DNA of 64,000 bases, from the NCBI RefSeq assembly GCF_004345665.1, contig NZ_SLWR01000003.1, positions 186,001 through 250,000 of the forward strand. Reading direction: 5' to 3'. Below are positions 25,282 through 34,270 of the stretch, piece after piece. Source of the DNA: Kribbella antiqua. GTDB lineage: Bacteria; Actinomycetota; Actinomycetes; Propionibacteriales; Kribbellaceae. Every line of letters begins with the position of its first letter. The stretch's first letter is position 1. The translations under genes were made by a program, and so were the position numbers. The notes beneath the pieces are model-generated. The model was not told the DNA's origin. It saw nothing but the letters and a program-made list of their open reading frames with translations, and made no database searches.

Positions 25282-25316
25282 GCGCTGGCTGGCGCCTCCC
25301 CAGAAAGTTAAGTGCC

Positions 25317-25332
25317 ATCACCCTAGAGTGAT
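25317..25332. promoter_or_regulatory. Inverted repeat upstream of the ABC operon
   Basis: ATCAC-CCTAGA-GTGAT, 36 bases upstream of the first ABC gene. The minus-strand hexamer TAGGGT lies within it, so it may be an operator over a -10 element. Confidence 0.3.
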
Positions 25333-25378
25333 CAGAGGGCCGTTCGCAGCCGGGGCCGCGCGCCGTTTCAGAAGGGGT

Positions 25379-26074
25379 TCAGAAGGTCCGACTCCACAGG
25401 TTGACCGCGTAGTCGACCTCCACGCCGGGATGCGACGCAATGATCCGCTCGGCGTCGGCCGGAGTGAACTCGATCCGCACCACCGCCTCGAAGTCCTCCC
25501 GCCGCTCGAACCGCCAGCCCATGTCGAGCTGGGTCCGCTGCCAGCCGCGCGCGGCCCAGAATCGTTCCACCACAGGCGGTTTGATCATCGGGTACGCCGC
25601 GCTGAACCACCGCCCGAACGTCGACCGGCTGCCGTCGTTGTCGATCACGAACGCGGTCCCGCCGCGCCGCATCACCCGGTCCAGCTCAGCCAGCCCGGGC
25701 TCACAGCCCGGCCCGAAGAAGTACGCCCAGCGTGCGTGCATCACGTCGACCGAGGCATCAGCCACCGGCAACCGCTGCGCCGTACCTTGCCTGATCTCGA
25801 CGTTCGCCAGCTGGCGAGTACGACGCTTGGCCGCACGAGCCAGCCCGCCATGCGGCTCCACCCCGATCACCCGGGCCGCGGTCGCCGCGAACATCGGCAA
25901 GTGGAACCCGTTCCCGCAGCCGATGTCTAGCACCGTCGCCCCGGCCCAGTCCCGGATCGCCCGCATGGCCGGCTCGATCACGCCGTCCGGGTCCACCGCC
26001 TCGTTCTCGACCTCGTACACCTTCGGGTGGTGCCAGATGTTGGGACTCGGAATCCCACCTTCCGCGATGCTCAC
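25379..26074 (-). CDS. Class I SAM-dependent methyltransferase
   Basis: A 231-residue methyltransferase of the Methyltransf_11 type. The SAM-binding motif I is VLDIGCGNGFHLPM (about 49-62), followed by the acidic loop VIGVEPHG, motif II region VDVMHARWAYFFG and motif III ELDRVMRRGGTAFVIDND. No substrate-specific domain is visible. It starts four bases after the stop of the MFS gene, so both are in one transcript, and a resistance or small-molecule modification role is possible but not shown. Confidence 0.88.
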   Translation of the reverse strand: MSIAEGGIPSPNIWHHPKVYEVENEAVDPDGVIEPAMRAIRDWAGATVLDIGCGNGFHLPMFAATAARVIGVEPHGGLARAAKRRTRQLANVEIRQGTAQRLPVADASVDVMHARWAYFFGPGCEPGLAELDRVMRRGGTAFVIDNDGSRSTFGRWFSAAYPMIKPPVVERFWAARGWQRTQLDMGWRFERREDFEAVVRIEFTPADAERIIASHPGVEVDYAVNLWSRTF

Positions 26075-26078
26075 ACCG

Positions 26079-27311
26079 CTAGACCTTAACCACTGCCTGT
26101 TTGGTGGTGGCGGCGAGCAGGGCGACCGGGATCAGCAGGAGGCCACACAGTACGGCGAGCCAGTGGAAGCCGAGGTGGGCCAGCACCGGGCCAGACGCCG
26201 TACCGGAGATGGAGGCAAGGACTCCCATGGTGAGGTCGGACAAGCCTTGGGCGGAGGTGCGGATGTCTTCGGGGACCGAGCGGGAGAGCAGTGTGGAGCC
26301 CGACACCAGGCAGGCGGACCAGCCGACGCCCAGCAGGAACAGAGCGGTCGCGGTGAGGCCGTGAGCGTCGTCAGGGGCCAGCCCGGCGACTGTCATGGCT
26401 GAAGCCAGCACTGCGAGGCCGATGCCGATGGTGGGGATGCGGCCGAGGCGGTCGGCGAGCCAGCCCATCAGGGGCGAGAGGGCGTACATGCCGGCGACGT
26501 GACCGCTGATGACGAAGCCGACGATCGTCAACGAAGCACCGTGGTGCCGTAGATGGACAGCCGTCATCGACATGACTCCGACCATCACCGCATGCGCCGT
26601 GCCGATGGCCAGCAGACCGAGCCGGGCGTGGGGGATGGCCAGGACGCGACGGAGAGTCGTGAGGAGTGGCTGGCGCTCGAGCCGAACGCGCGGCGTCCCC
26701 TGCTGCAGGCGCCGGAGGCCGAACCACACTGTCGCCAGGCTGATGCCGAAGGCGACCACCGAGAAGATGTACGGACCAGCCAGAGCCAGTACGCCGAGCG
26801 ACGTACCGACTGAGCCGCCGACGCCGGTGAGGTTGGGGCCGATGACCACACCGATCGTGGTGGCCCAGACGACGAGCGACAGCGATCGGGCGATGTGTTC
26901 CGGGTCGGCTGCGTCAGTGGCGGCGTACCGGGACTGCAGGTTGGAAGCGGAGCCACTGCCGAACAGGCATCCAGCTAGCAGTAGCAATGCCATCGAATCC
27001 ACCTGCGCGGCGACGATGCTGAGCACCGCACCGGCCGTGGCGATCAGGTAACCAGTTGTCAGCGACACCCGACGCCCTCGCGACCGCGCGAGCCTAGCCA
27101 GCGGTACGGCGAGGATCGCCGCGCCCAGCGTGGTCGACGTGGCAACCAGTCCGGCCATTGACGTCGACCCGGAGATGTTCTCCGCCAGCAACCCCGCCAC
27201 CGCGAACCCACTGGCCACGGCCACCCCGCCCAGCACGTTGCTGACCACCAGCACGCGCAGAGTGGTTCGCTGCAGCTCGGCAGGGCGGGGCAGAGGCTCT
27301 TCAGCGGTCAC
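26079..27311 (-). CDS. MFS transporter
   Basis: A 410-residue transporter with twelve predicted helices. Motif A is visible as LARLARSRGRRVSLTTG after helix 2, and the corresponding GWLADRLGRIPTIGIG after helix 8. The start is a GTG with no evident leaderless promoter. It is co-transcribed with the downstream methyltransferase (four-base gap). It is not close to any exporter whose substrate I can name. Confidence 0.9.
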   Translation of the reverse strand: MTAEEPLPRPAELQRTTLRVLVVSNVLGGVAVASGFAVAGLLAENISGSTSMAGLVATSTTLGAAILAVPLARLARSRGRRVSLTTGYLIATAGAVLSIVAAQVDSMALLLLAGCLFGSGSASNLQSRYAATDAADPEHIARSLSLVVWATTIGVVIGPNLTGVGGSVGTSLGVLALAGPYIFSVVAFGISLATVWFGLRRLQQGTPRVRLERQPLLTTLRRVLAIPHARLGLLAIGTAHAVMVGVMSMTAVHLRHHGASLTIVGFVISGHVAGMYALSPLMGWLADRLGRIPTIGIGLAVLASAMTVAGLAPDDAHGLTATALFLLGVGWSACLVSGSTLLSRSVPEDIRTSAQGLSDLTMGVLASISGTASGPVLAHLGFHWLAVLCGLLLIPVALLAATTKQAVVKV

Positions 27312-27468
27312 CGGCTCACCATCTCATCTACCTGAATGGGAAGGCATCCCGATTCTGGGTGTTCGGCAGCGTTCTCAGTATCTGGATTGCGCGCACTTCC
27401 GAACATAGACGGGGGAGATCTCCGCTTATAGGATCGTCTTGACGTAATTCGATCCCCTTGGAGTCCGG

Positions 27469-28893
27469 ATGTCCGACATCGCGATCGTCCCTGCCCCGCG
27501 CGAGCTCACCGTTTCCGGCGACCAATGGGTCACCGAAGACCCGATCGCCGACGCGGTCCGGACGGTGGTGGAGAACCTCGGCGAGACCGAGTACCGCATC
27601 GACATCACCGCCGACGGCGCGCGGCTGTCGGCCGGTTCCGAGGATGCGCTGCGGCACGCGGAGACGACGTACGAGCAGCTGATCGAGGCCGCCGTACCGG
27701 CCGAGGACGGCAAGGTCGCGGTGCCGGCGGTGCACATCGCCGACGCGCCGCGGTTCGGCTGGCGCGGAGTGATGCTCGACGTCGCCCGGCACTTCATGCC
27801 GAAGGACTTCGTGCTCAAGGTGATCGACGTACTCGCGCTGCACCGGCTGAACGTGCTGCACTTCCACCTCACCGACGACCAGGGCTGGCGGGTCGAGATC
27901 GACGCCTACCCGAAGTTGACCGAGGTCGGCGCGTGGCGTACGGAGACCATGGTCGGCCGGATGACGCACGAGCAGACCGACTTCGAGTACGACGGCACGC
28001 GGCACGGCGGCTTCTACACCAAGGATGACCTGCGCGAGATCGTCGCGTACGCCGGCGAGCAGGGGATCACGGTGGTCCCGGAGATCGACCTGCCGGGGCA
28101 CATGCAGGCGGCGATCGCGGCGTACCCGGAGCTCGGCAACTTCCCCGACAACCAGCTCGGCGTCCGGCAGATCTGGGGCATCAGCGACGACGTCCTCAAC
28201 GTCAACGACGAGACGGTCGAGTTCGTGAAGACCGTGCTGCGTGAGGTGCTGGAGCTCTTCCCCGGTCCGTACATTCACCTCGGTGGTGACGAGTGCCCGG
28301 CGGTGCAGTGGGGTGAGGCGGAGGCAGCGCAGAAGCGTCAGGCGGAGCTCGGACTGTCCGAGCCGAGCCAGTTGCAGGGCTGGTTCACCGCGCAGGTCGC
28401 GGCGGTGCTCGCCGAGGAGGGCCGCCGGCTGGTCGGCTGGGACGAGATGGTCGAGACCGACTGCCCGCAGGATGCGGTCATCATGGCCTGGCGCAGCGCC
28501 GAGCGTGGCGAGGTCGCCGCGAAGGCGGGCCACGAGGTCGTGATGACGCCATGCGAGTCGGTGTACTTCGACTACTACCAGGGCGACCCGGCCACCGAAC
28601 CGCTCGCGATCGGCGGCCTCATCCCGCTCGAGAAGGTCTACGACTTCGAGGTGATCCCGTCCGGGCTCAGCGCCGAGGAGGCGGCCCGGATCATCGGCAC
28701 CCAGTGCAACGTGTGGACCGAGTACATGGAGGGCCCGGAGCAGGTCAGCTACATGCTGCTGCCGCGGCTGAGCGCCTTCGCCGAACGCGCCTGGGGCTCG
28801 CCGAAGACGTCGTACGACGAGTTCCTCGGCCGGCTGCGACCGCACCTCGGCCGCATCGAGCGGCTCGGTCTGAACTACCGCCCGTTAGATTGA
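27469..28893 (+). CDS. Beta-N-acetylhexosaminidase, GH20
   Basis: Removes terminal N-acetylglucosamine or N-acetylgalactosamine residues, for instance from chitin oligomers or peptidoglycan fragments. The 474-residue protein has a small N-terminal GH20b-like domain (residues 1-95) and the GH20 TIM barrel, opened by RFGWRGVMLDVARHFMP and NVLHFHLTDDQGWRVEI. The catalytic Asp-Glu pair sits in IHLGGDECP (near 272-273). No signal peptide is present, so it acts in the cytoplasm on imported oligosaccharides, unlike secreted chitinolytic enzymes. GGAG lies six bases before the ATG. Confidence 0.95.
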   Translation: MSDIAIVPAPRELTVSGDQWVTEDPIADAVRTVVENLGETEYRIDITADGARLSAGSEDALRHAETTYEQLIEAAVPAEDGKVAVPAVHIADAPRFGWRGVMLDVARHFMPKDFVLKVIDVLALHRLNVLHFHLTDDQGWRVEIDAYPKLTEVGAWRTETMVGRMTHEQTDFEYDGTRHGGFYTKDDLREIVAYAGEQGITVVPEIDLPGHMQAAIAAYPELGNFPDNQLGVRQIWGISDDVLNVNDETVEFVKTVLREVLELFPGPYIHLGGDECPAVQWGEAEAAQKRQAELGLSEPSQLQGWFTAQVAAVLAEEGRRLVGWDEMVETDCPQDAVIMAWRSAERGEVAAKAGHEVVMTPCESVYFDYYQGDPATEPLAIGGLIPLEKVYDFEVIPSGLSAEEAARIIGTQCNVWTEYMEGPEQVSYMLLPRLSAFAERAWGSPKTSYDEFLGRLRPHLGRIERLGLNYRPLD

Positions 28894-29045
28894 GGTGAAT
28901 TTCTCCCAGGAATCAGTAACGGCAGGGACCTCGGCAACGATGTGACGTTCGTGCGCTTTCCAGGGGGCAGGCGCACTGATCTGTCCTTCTGCCACGACGT
29001 CGCACCATCCCAGCGACGCCGTACCTGTTGACCTTGGGGGTCTAC

Positions 29046-29723
29046 ATGCGCGTGTTGTCATTCCTCGCCGCCGCCGGCGTTTTCGCTGCCGGTGTGATCG
29101 GCGCCGCTCCGGCGGCCGAGGCTGCGGGCACCTGCAGCCTGTACGTCCAGAGCAAAATCTCGATCGGTTCGCCGTACCGGACCATCACGGTCAAGGAGGG
29201 CCCGAACTGCACGTCTGCTGGTGTCATGGACGCCTACTGGACCGCTGTTCACCCTACGCAGGGCGAGGGAGTTGGCGCCGACTTCGAGAACTACGCCCGC
29301 TCGACCACGGTCCCCATCTATGACTTCTTCCCGCTCGGGAAGTGGACCTGGCGTGGCGATGGCGCCTACAAGGCGGCCGACACCACGCCCTCGGTGTACC
29401 AGTACTCGCCGGTCACCGATGTGCGGCTGGCCTCGTACGGCCGGGTGTACCCGACGCGGACCGGGTCGAAGGTGAACATCAAGACCTCCGCGAACCGCTA
29501 CTGGGCCGGCGGCAGCAAGTTCATCGGCTGGTCCGGCGCCCGCGGTCAGATCCAGTACCGTACGCCCGGCACCACCACCTGGAAGGGCCTGAAGGACGTC
29601 TACTCGACGTCGACCGGGGCCTACAGCTACACCTACTCAACCACTGCGGTCCGCGAGTACCGGGTCGTCCTCTACGCGGTCAGCACCATCTGGGAGTCGA
29701 CCAGCCCGATCGTCAAGAAGTAG
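29046..29723 (+). CDS. Secreted protein, tandem paralogue A, function unknown
   Basis: A 225-residue protein with a signal peptide (MRVLSFLAAAGVFAAGVIG, cleavage likely after AEA near residue 27). The mature part has two cysteines (in TCSLYV and NCTSAG) and many Tyr, Thr, Ser and Trp residues, suggesting beta structure. The C-terminal 75 residues, beginning YWAGGSKFIGWSGARGQIQY, look like an immunoglobulin-like domain and are almost the same in the next gene. GGGGG lies just upstream of the ATG at 29046. I do not recognise the family. Confidence 0.85.
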   Translation: MRVLSFLAAAGVFAAGVIGAAPAAEAAGTCSLYVQSKISIGSPYRTITVKEGPNCTSAGVMDAYWTAVHPTQGEGVGADFENYARSTTVPIYDFFPLGKWTWRGDGAYKAADTTPSVYQYSPVTDVRLASYGRVYPTRTGSKVNIKTSANRYWAGGSKFIGWSGARGQIQYRTPGTTTWKGLKDVYSTSTGAYSYTYSTTAVREYRVVLYAVSTIWESTSPIVKK

Positions 29724-29737
29724 TTCCACAGCTCGAA

Positions 29738-29776
29738 CGCGCCGGCTGCGAACCGTCCTGATTCACAGCCGGCGCG
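29738..29776 (+). terminator. Hairpin between the two secreted paralogues
   Basis: Arms CGCGCCGGCTG and CAGCCGGCGCG pair perfectly over 11 bp; after one mismatch three more pairs (GAA/TTC) extend it inward. It lies eight bases before the GGGGGG ribosome binding site of the second copy, so it may attenuate read-through. It is homologous to the hairpin after the second copy. Confidence 0.7.
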
Positions 29777-29799
29777 ATATTCCTTTGGGGGGAATTCTC

Positions 29800-30471
29800 A
29801 TGCGTTTGTTGTCGTTCCTGGCCGCTGCCGGCGTCTTCGCCGGCAGTCTGGTCGCTTCCGCGCCGGCGGCCGATGCCGCAGGCACCTGCAGCCTGTACGT
29901 CCAGAGCCGGATCTCGATCGGTACGCCGTACAAGGAGATCACGGTCAAACAAGGTCCGAACTGTGCGGCGGCGGGTGTCACGGACGCCGCCTGGACCGCC
30001 ATTCACCCGACGAAGGGCTGGCAAGCCGTCGCGTACTTCGAGAACAGTGCGCGTACCGACTACATCGATGTCTACTCCGACGCCCCGCTCGGCCGGTGGA
30101 CGTGGCGCCCCGACTACGCCTGGGATGCCAGCTACACCGATGTCTATCAGTACACGCCAGTCACCGATGTGCGGCTGGCGTCGTACGGGCGGGTGTACCC
30201 CACGCGGAGCGGGTCGAAGGTGAACATCAAGACCGCCGCTATGCGTTACTGGGCGGGCGGTGACAGGTTCATCGGCTGGTCCGGCGCTCGTGGTCAGATC
30301 CAGTACCGTACGCCGGGCACCACCACGTGGAAGGGCCTGAAGGACGTCTACTCGACCTCCACCGGCACCTACAGCTACACGTACAACACCACCGCAGTGC
30401 GTGAGTACCGGGTCGTCCTCTACGCGGTCAGCACCATCTGGGAGTCGACCAGCCCGATCGTCAAGAAGTAG
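29800..30471 (+). CDS. Secreted protein, tandem paralogue B, function unknown
   Basis: A 224-residue paralogue of the preceding secreted protein, with a signal peptide (MRLLSFLAAAGVFAGSLVAS, cleavage likely after ADA) and the same cysteine positions. The N-terminal 25 and C-terminal 75 residues are nearly the same as in copy A, while residues 60-115 differ strongly. That pattern suggests a duplication followed by divergence of one surface, or gene conversion of the ends. TTGGGGGGAA precedes the ATG. Function unknown. Confidence 0.85.
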   Translation: MRLLSFLAAAGVFAGSLVASAPAADAAGTCSLYVQSRISIGTPYKEITVKQGPNCAAAGVTDAAWTAIHPTKGWQAVAYFENSARTDYIDVYSDAPLGRWTWRPDYAWDASYTDVYQYTPVTDVRLASYGRVYPTRSGSKVNIKTAAMRYWAGGDRFIGWSGARGQIQYRTPGTTTWKGLKDVYSTSTGTYSYTYNTTAVREYRVVLYAVSTIWESTSPIVKK

Positions 30472-30486
30472 TCCCTATCTGCTCGA

Positions 30487-30529
30487 ACAGCGCCGGCTGT
30501 GAACCTTTCTGGTTCACGGTCGGCGCTGT
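30487..30529 (+). terminator. Strong terminator after the secreted pair
   Basis: A 19-bp stem (arms 30487-30505 and 30511-30529; two G-T pairs) with loop TTTCT, followed by CTTTGTTG. It is a longer version of the hairpin between the two paralogues. Confidence 0.9.
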
Positions 30530-30677
30530 CTTTGTTGATGCGGTAACCAAATCTGGGTGAAGGGTGTTGAGGAGCTGTAGACGGCCTGGAGTACGGCGGC
30601 GACGATGAGTGGGCCGGGAACCAGACCGGGAGCGGGAGGAACCATGACCGTGTTGATGCCACGCCTCCGGCGCGGCG

Positions 30678-30768
30678 GGTCATGGGGCTTTGACTCCCGG
30701 CCTTCCCTCGTCACTCCGGTCGCTTCGCTCCGTCCGCTCCTCAGTCCAGGCCGGGAGGCCCCATGACC
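30678..30768 (+). promoter_or_regulatory. Structured leader sequestering the WS/DGAT start codon
   Basis: Arms GGTCATGGGGC (30678-30688) and GCCCCATGACC (30758-30768) pair perfectly over 11 bp, and CCCGGCCT (30696-30703) with AGGCCGGG (30748-30755) over 8 bp. The right arms contain the ribosome binding site GGGAGG (30753-30758) and the ATG (30763). The loop carries GGTCGCTTCGCTCCG. Confidence 0.6.
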
Positions 30769-32169
30769 AGGGTGGGGCCGCTGGATGCGATGTTCTTGCT
30801 GGGCGAGAGTCGTGAGCAGGCGATGCATGTCGGCGGACTGATGGTGTTCGAGCTGCCGGAGGGCGCGGGGCGCGATCATGTGTTTCCGGAGCGGTCGCGG
30901 GACTACGTGGCTCGGCTGTACCGCGACATCGTCGAGGTGCAGACGGTCAACCCGCTGTTCGGCCGCCGGGTGCGGAACCGGGTCGCGGATCTCGGGTATT
31001 GGTCGTGGGAGCAGGACGCCGATGTCGACCTGGAGTACCACGTGCGGTTGTCGGCGCTGCCGCGGCCGGGGCGGTTCCGGGAGTTGTTCGAGCTCACCAG
31101 CCGGTTGCACGGGACCTTGCTGGACCGGCGCCGGCCGCTGTGGGAGATGCACCTGATCGAAGGCGTCGAGGGCCGCCGGTTCGCCCTCTACAGCAAAATC
31201 CACCACTCGATGATCGACGGCGTGACCGCCCTCCGCTGGATGCAGCAAACCCTCACCCCCGACCCAACCCGCACCAATATGCCCGCCACCTACGCTCTCC
31301 CGGACGCAGGTGGCAGCCGCGCCCCGACGCGGGGACTTGTCGGCAACGCCGCCCAGGCAGTTGGCGGCACGGCTCGGCTGCTCGCGGATCTGGCCGGACT
31401 TACCCCGGTCGGGCTCAAAGCGCTCGTACGGACGTTGCAGTACGAACATTCCGCGGCTGCGTTTCAGGCGCCGCGGACGGTGTTCAACCAGTCGATCACC
31501 GGGTCCCGCCGGTTCGCGGCTCAGTCCTGGCCGATCGAGCGATTGGAGAAGGTCCGCGCGATCACCGGCGCGACCCTCAACGACGGCATGCTCGCCATGT
31601 GTTCAGGTGCCCTGCGCAACTATCTGCTGGAGCTGAACGCCCTTCCGGGCAAGGCGTTGACGGCGATGGTGCCGGTGTCGTTGCGCAGCCGCGACGAGGC
31701 CCCGGGCGGCGGCAACTCGCTCGCCACGATGATCGCCGACCTCGCCACCGACGAGCCCGACCCCGGGCTGCGGATCCGGCGCATCATGGCGTCGACCAGC
31801 TACGGCAAGGGCGTCCTGTCCCAGCTCACCCCGCTGCAGAACCTGATGCTCGGCGCCCTCGGCTTCGCTGTCGCCGGCCCCGCGGCTGTCATTCCCGGCG
31901 TCGCCAGCCACAGCACCCCGCCGTACAACCTGGTCATCTCGAACATCCCGGGACCAGCCGAGAGCCCGCTGTATTGGAACCGGTCGCGCCTGCTCGGCAT
32001 GTACCCGGCGTCCATCGTGCTCAACGGCCAGGCCCTCAACATCAGCGTCACCAGCTACGACCACCACCTCCACTTCGGCCTCACCGGCTGCCGCCGCACC
32101 GTCCCCCACCTCCAACGCCTACTCCTCCACCTCGAAACCGCCCTGGCCGACCTCGAAAACATTCACTGA
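30763..32169 (+). CDS. Wax ester synthase / diacylglycerol acyltransferase (WS/DGAT)
   Basis: Makes storage triacylglycerols or wax esters from acyl-CoA and diacylglycerol or fatty alcohol, at the membrane-cytoplasm interface. The 468-residue protein has the catalytic HHxxxDG motif as HHSMIDG (147-153), the PLWEMHLIEG motif just before it, and the C-terminal SNIPGP motif of the DUF1298 domain, followed by QALNISVTSYDHHLHFGL. The length is typical. The start codon and ribosome binding site are buried in a long-range stem. It stands alone, so its regulation may rest on that leader. Confidence 0.93.
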   Translation: MTRVGPLDAMFLLGESREQAMHVGGLMVFELPEGAGRDHVFPERSRDYVARLYRDIVEVQTVNPLFGRRVRNRVADLGYWSWEQDADVDLEYHVRLSALPRPGRFRELFELTSRLHGTLLDRRRPLWEMHLIEGVEGRRFALYSKIHHSMIDGVTALRWMQQTLTPDPTRTNMPATYALPDAGGSRAPTRGLVGNAAQAVGGTARLLADLAGLTPVGLKALVRTLQYEHSAAAFQAPRTVFNQSITGSRRFAAQSWPIERLEKVRAITGATLNDGMLAMCSGALRNYLLELNALPGKALTAMVPVSLRSRDEAPGGGNSLATMIADLATDEPDPGLRIRRIMASTSYGKGVLSQLTPLQNLMLGALGFAVAGPAAVIPGVASHSTPPYNLVISNIPGPAESPLYWNRSRLLGMYPASIVLNGQALNISVTSYDHHLHFGLTGCRRTVPHLQRLLLHLETALADLENIH

Positions 32170-32618
32170 ACCCGGATCAGCGGACCATTTTCGGCATGGA
32201 ACCAGGCGAGCGGGGAGGCTCTTCTGCCACATCTGCGGGCCCGCTCGCCGTCCCCCGTCGACAGGGGAGGGTTTTCCGCTCTATCCCAGCAAATACCTCC
32301 ACCGTCCACTGCAAAACCCTCCACCATCCACCGCACCCTGCGAACGCATCCAGTCACCCGGCCCGCCGTGGGTGCTGCTCCCGTGCCTGGAGCGGGGTCG
32401 ACTGGGGAGTCCGACCTGTCGATTCAGGTAGGCAGCGCTCCCCGCACCCCCGCTCGCTCAGAACCGACTTCCGACACACGGCCGGGCAGGGTTACGTACA
32501 GCGTGGGAGATCCCATGAAATGGTCCGCTTGGATCCGTGGGGGCGCCGGGGCAATGGACGGCCCGCCCGGATCGAGGGGACCAGAGTAGCCGAGGCTCGA
32601 TCGCGCGAAAGATCTGGG
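32170..32618. other. Intergenic region without a gene
   Basis: About 450 bases between convergent genes. No reading frame looks coding. It holds a pair of distant inverted repeats and two nearby copies of CTCCACCGTCCA / CTCCACCATCCA. It could be the remains of a small mobile element. Confidence 0.5.
32173..32537. repeat. Distant imperfect inverted repeats
   Basis: CGGATCAGCGGACCATTT (32173-32190) is matched in reverse complement by AAATGGTCCGCTTGGATCCG (32518-32537), with a two-base insertion. The 327 bases between them contain no gene. The arrangement resembles a MITE-like or decayed element, but no target duplication was identified. Confidence 0.35.
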
Positions 32619-33260
32619 TCACAGACGGACGATGCCGTTGGGGGTTTCGAAGACGGCGGCTACCAGGCCGGGCTGGCCGTTGGGGCCGATCCAGTTGACG
32701 TCGAGGTCGTCGAGGAGGTGGTCGGCGGGGTGGCCGATCCAGTCGCTGACGCGGGCCGGGTCGCCGGCGATCTCCAGGGCGCTCAGCTTGATGCCCTTGC
32801 CGCCGACCGACGGGTGCTGAGTCAGGTCGTCCCAGTGCACGAAGAACGGAAGCTGCGGGTCGGCGATCAGGCCCTTCACGCCGATCTGCCGCCAGGTCAG
32901 GTTCACGCCGTCCGGACGGTGCCGGTTGCCCGGGACCGCCTCGCGGCCGAGCCGCTTCTCCATCCGCTCCATGTCACGGACCGCGACCACCCAGCCGAGC
33001 CAGCCGCCGCCGAGCTCCTTGCGGGCCCGGACCGCCTGACCGAACGGCGCCTTGTCCGACGCCGGGTGATCGAGCACGTCGACCACTTCGATGTAGCGGT
33101 CGTTCTCCAACGGCAGGATCTGGTTGATCGTGCCGAACCGCGGATGCACACCACCGTCGACGAACTCCGCCCCCAGCAGCGCGGACAACCGCTCGACCGT
33201 CGCGCGGCACCCATCGGGTCCGCACGCGTACGACAGATGATCCAGACGCATGCCAGCCAT
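32619..33260 (-). CDS. VOC family (glyoxalase-like) protein
   Basis: A 213-residue protein with the Glyoxalase_3-type fold. It starts MAGMRLDHLSYACGPDG, where His of LDHLSYA is the usual first metal-binding residue of the fold. ENDRYIEVVDVLDHPASDK follows and contains a conserved Glu. The substrate is unknown. GGGGA lies five bases before the ATG at 33260. It is divergent from the epimerase gene, with 56 bases between starts. Confidence 0.88.
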   Translation of the reverse strand: MAGMRLDHLSYACGPDGCRATVERLSALLGAEFVDGGVHPRFGTINQILPLENDRYIEVVDVLDHPASDKAPFGQAVRARKELGGGWLGWVVAVRDMERMEKRLGREAVPGNRHRPDGVNLTWRQIGVKGLIADPQLPFFVHWDDLTQHPSVGGKGIKLSALEIAGDPARVSDWIGHPADHLLDDLDVNWIGPNGQPGLVAAVFETPNGIVRL

Positions 33261-33303
33261 TGTGGTCCCCATCACCGACAGTCGCCGGACCGGGGGTGTC
33301 GCA

Positions 33304-33309
33304 TACGCT
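33304..33309 (+). promoter_or_regulatory. Putative -10 of the SDR epimerase gene, leaderless
   Basis: TACGCT, seven bases, ATG. It supports the start at 33317 rather than the upstream in-frame GTG-type starts. Confidence 0.4.
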
Positions 33310-33316
33310 GAGGGCC

Positions 33317-34270
33317 ATGCGCACAGTCGTCATCGGCGGAACCGGCCACATCGGCACCTACCTTGTTCCCGAGCTGGTCCAACGAGGTCACGAGGTCGTC
33401 GTCCTCAGCCGCGGTGAACGGACGCCGTACCAGTCGAGTGGCGGTTGGAACCAGGTGCGGATGGTCCAGGTGGATCGCGACGCGGAGGACGCTGCCGGCA
33501 CGTTCGGCAAGCGCGTCGCCGACCTCCAGCCAGATGTAGTGATCGATCTGATCTGTTTCACCGAGGACAGTGCTCGCCAGCTCGCCGAGGCTGTGCACGG
33601 CAAGGTCCAGCACCTGCTGCACTGCGGCACAATCTGGGTGCACGGCCCGAGTGCGACCGTGCCAACCCGGGAGGACGCGCCGCGGCGGCCGTTCGGCGAC
33701 TACGGCATTGCCAAGGCCGCGATCGAGAAATACCTGCTCGACCGCGCCCGCCGCGACGGGCTGCCGGCCACCGTCATCCATCCCGGGCACATCAGCGGAC
33801 CGGGCTGGACGCCGGTCAACCCGGCCGGCAATCTCGATGTCGGCGTCTTCGAGATGCTTGCTCGCGGCCACGAGCTGCTCCTGCCGAACCTCGGCCTGGA
33901 GACCGTCCAGCACGTGCACGCCGCCGATGTGGCCGGAGTCTTCCTCGCCGCGCTGGCGAACCGCTCGGTGGCGGTAGGTGAGAGTTTCCACGCGGTCGCC
34001 GACGGCGCGATGACACTACGCGGGTACGCCGAGGGCGTGGCGGCGTGGTTCGGTCACGAGGCGCAGCTCGCGTTCCTGCCCTGGGACGAGTGGGGTCAGA
34101 CCGTGTCCAAACAGGACTCCGCGATCACCCGGGATCACATCACGCACAGTCCGCACTGCTCGATGGAGAAGGCCGCGCGGCTGCTCGGTTTCCGCCCGCG
34201 CTACTCCGCGCTCGAAGCTGCGCTGGCCGGGGTCAGCTGGCTGGTCGAGAACGGCAAGATCGCTACTTAG
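33317..34270 (+). CDS. NAD(P)-dependent epimerase/dehydratase, extended SDR
   Basis: A 317-residue Rossmann-fold enzyme with the dinucleotide motif [12 protein letters not shown] (residues 4-15). The active-site region is atypical: [16 protein letters not shown] carries a Tyr-x-x-x-Lys (YGIAK), while the upstream serine region reads [11 protein letters not shown]. Sugar-nucleotide or isoflavone-reductase-like activity is possible. TACGCT precedes the ATG at leaderless spacing (seven bases). It overlaps the convergent Cys-rich gene by eight bases. Confidence 0.88.
   Translation: MRTVVIGGTGHIGTYLVPELVQRGHEVVVLSRGERTPYQSSGGWNQVRMVQVDRDAEDAAGTFGKRVADLQPDVVIDLICFTEDSARQLAEAVHGKVQHLLHCGTIWVHGPSATVPTREDAPRRPFGDYGIAKAAIEKYLLDRARRDGLPATVIHPGHISGPGWTPVNPAGNLDVGVFEMLARGHELLLPNLGLETVQHVHAADVAGVFLAALANRSVAVGESFHAVADGAMTLRGYAEGVAAWFGHEAQLAFLPWDEWGQTVSKQDSAITRDHITHSPHCSMEKAARLLGFRPRYSALEAALAGVSWLVENGKIAT

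Noticed and set aside
30999-33311. 770-codon plus-strand frame across WS/DGAT and the VOC gene
   Set aside because: Runs through two well-supported genes in the wrong frame; Arg/Pro-rich and without domains.
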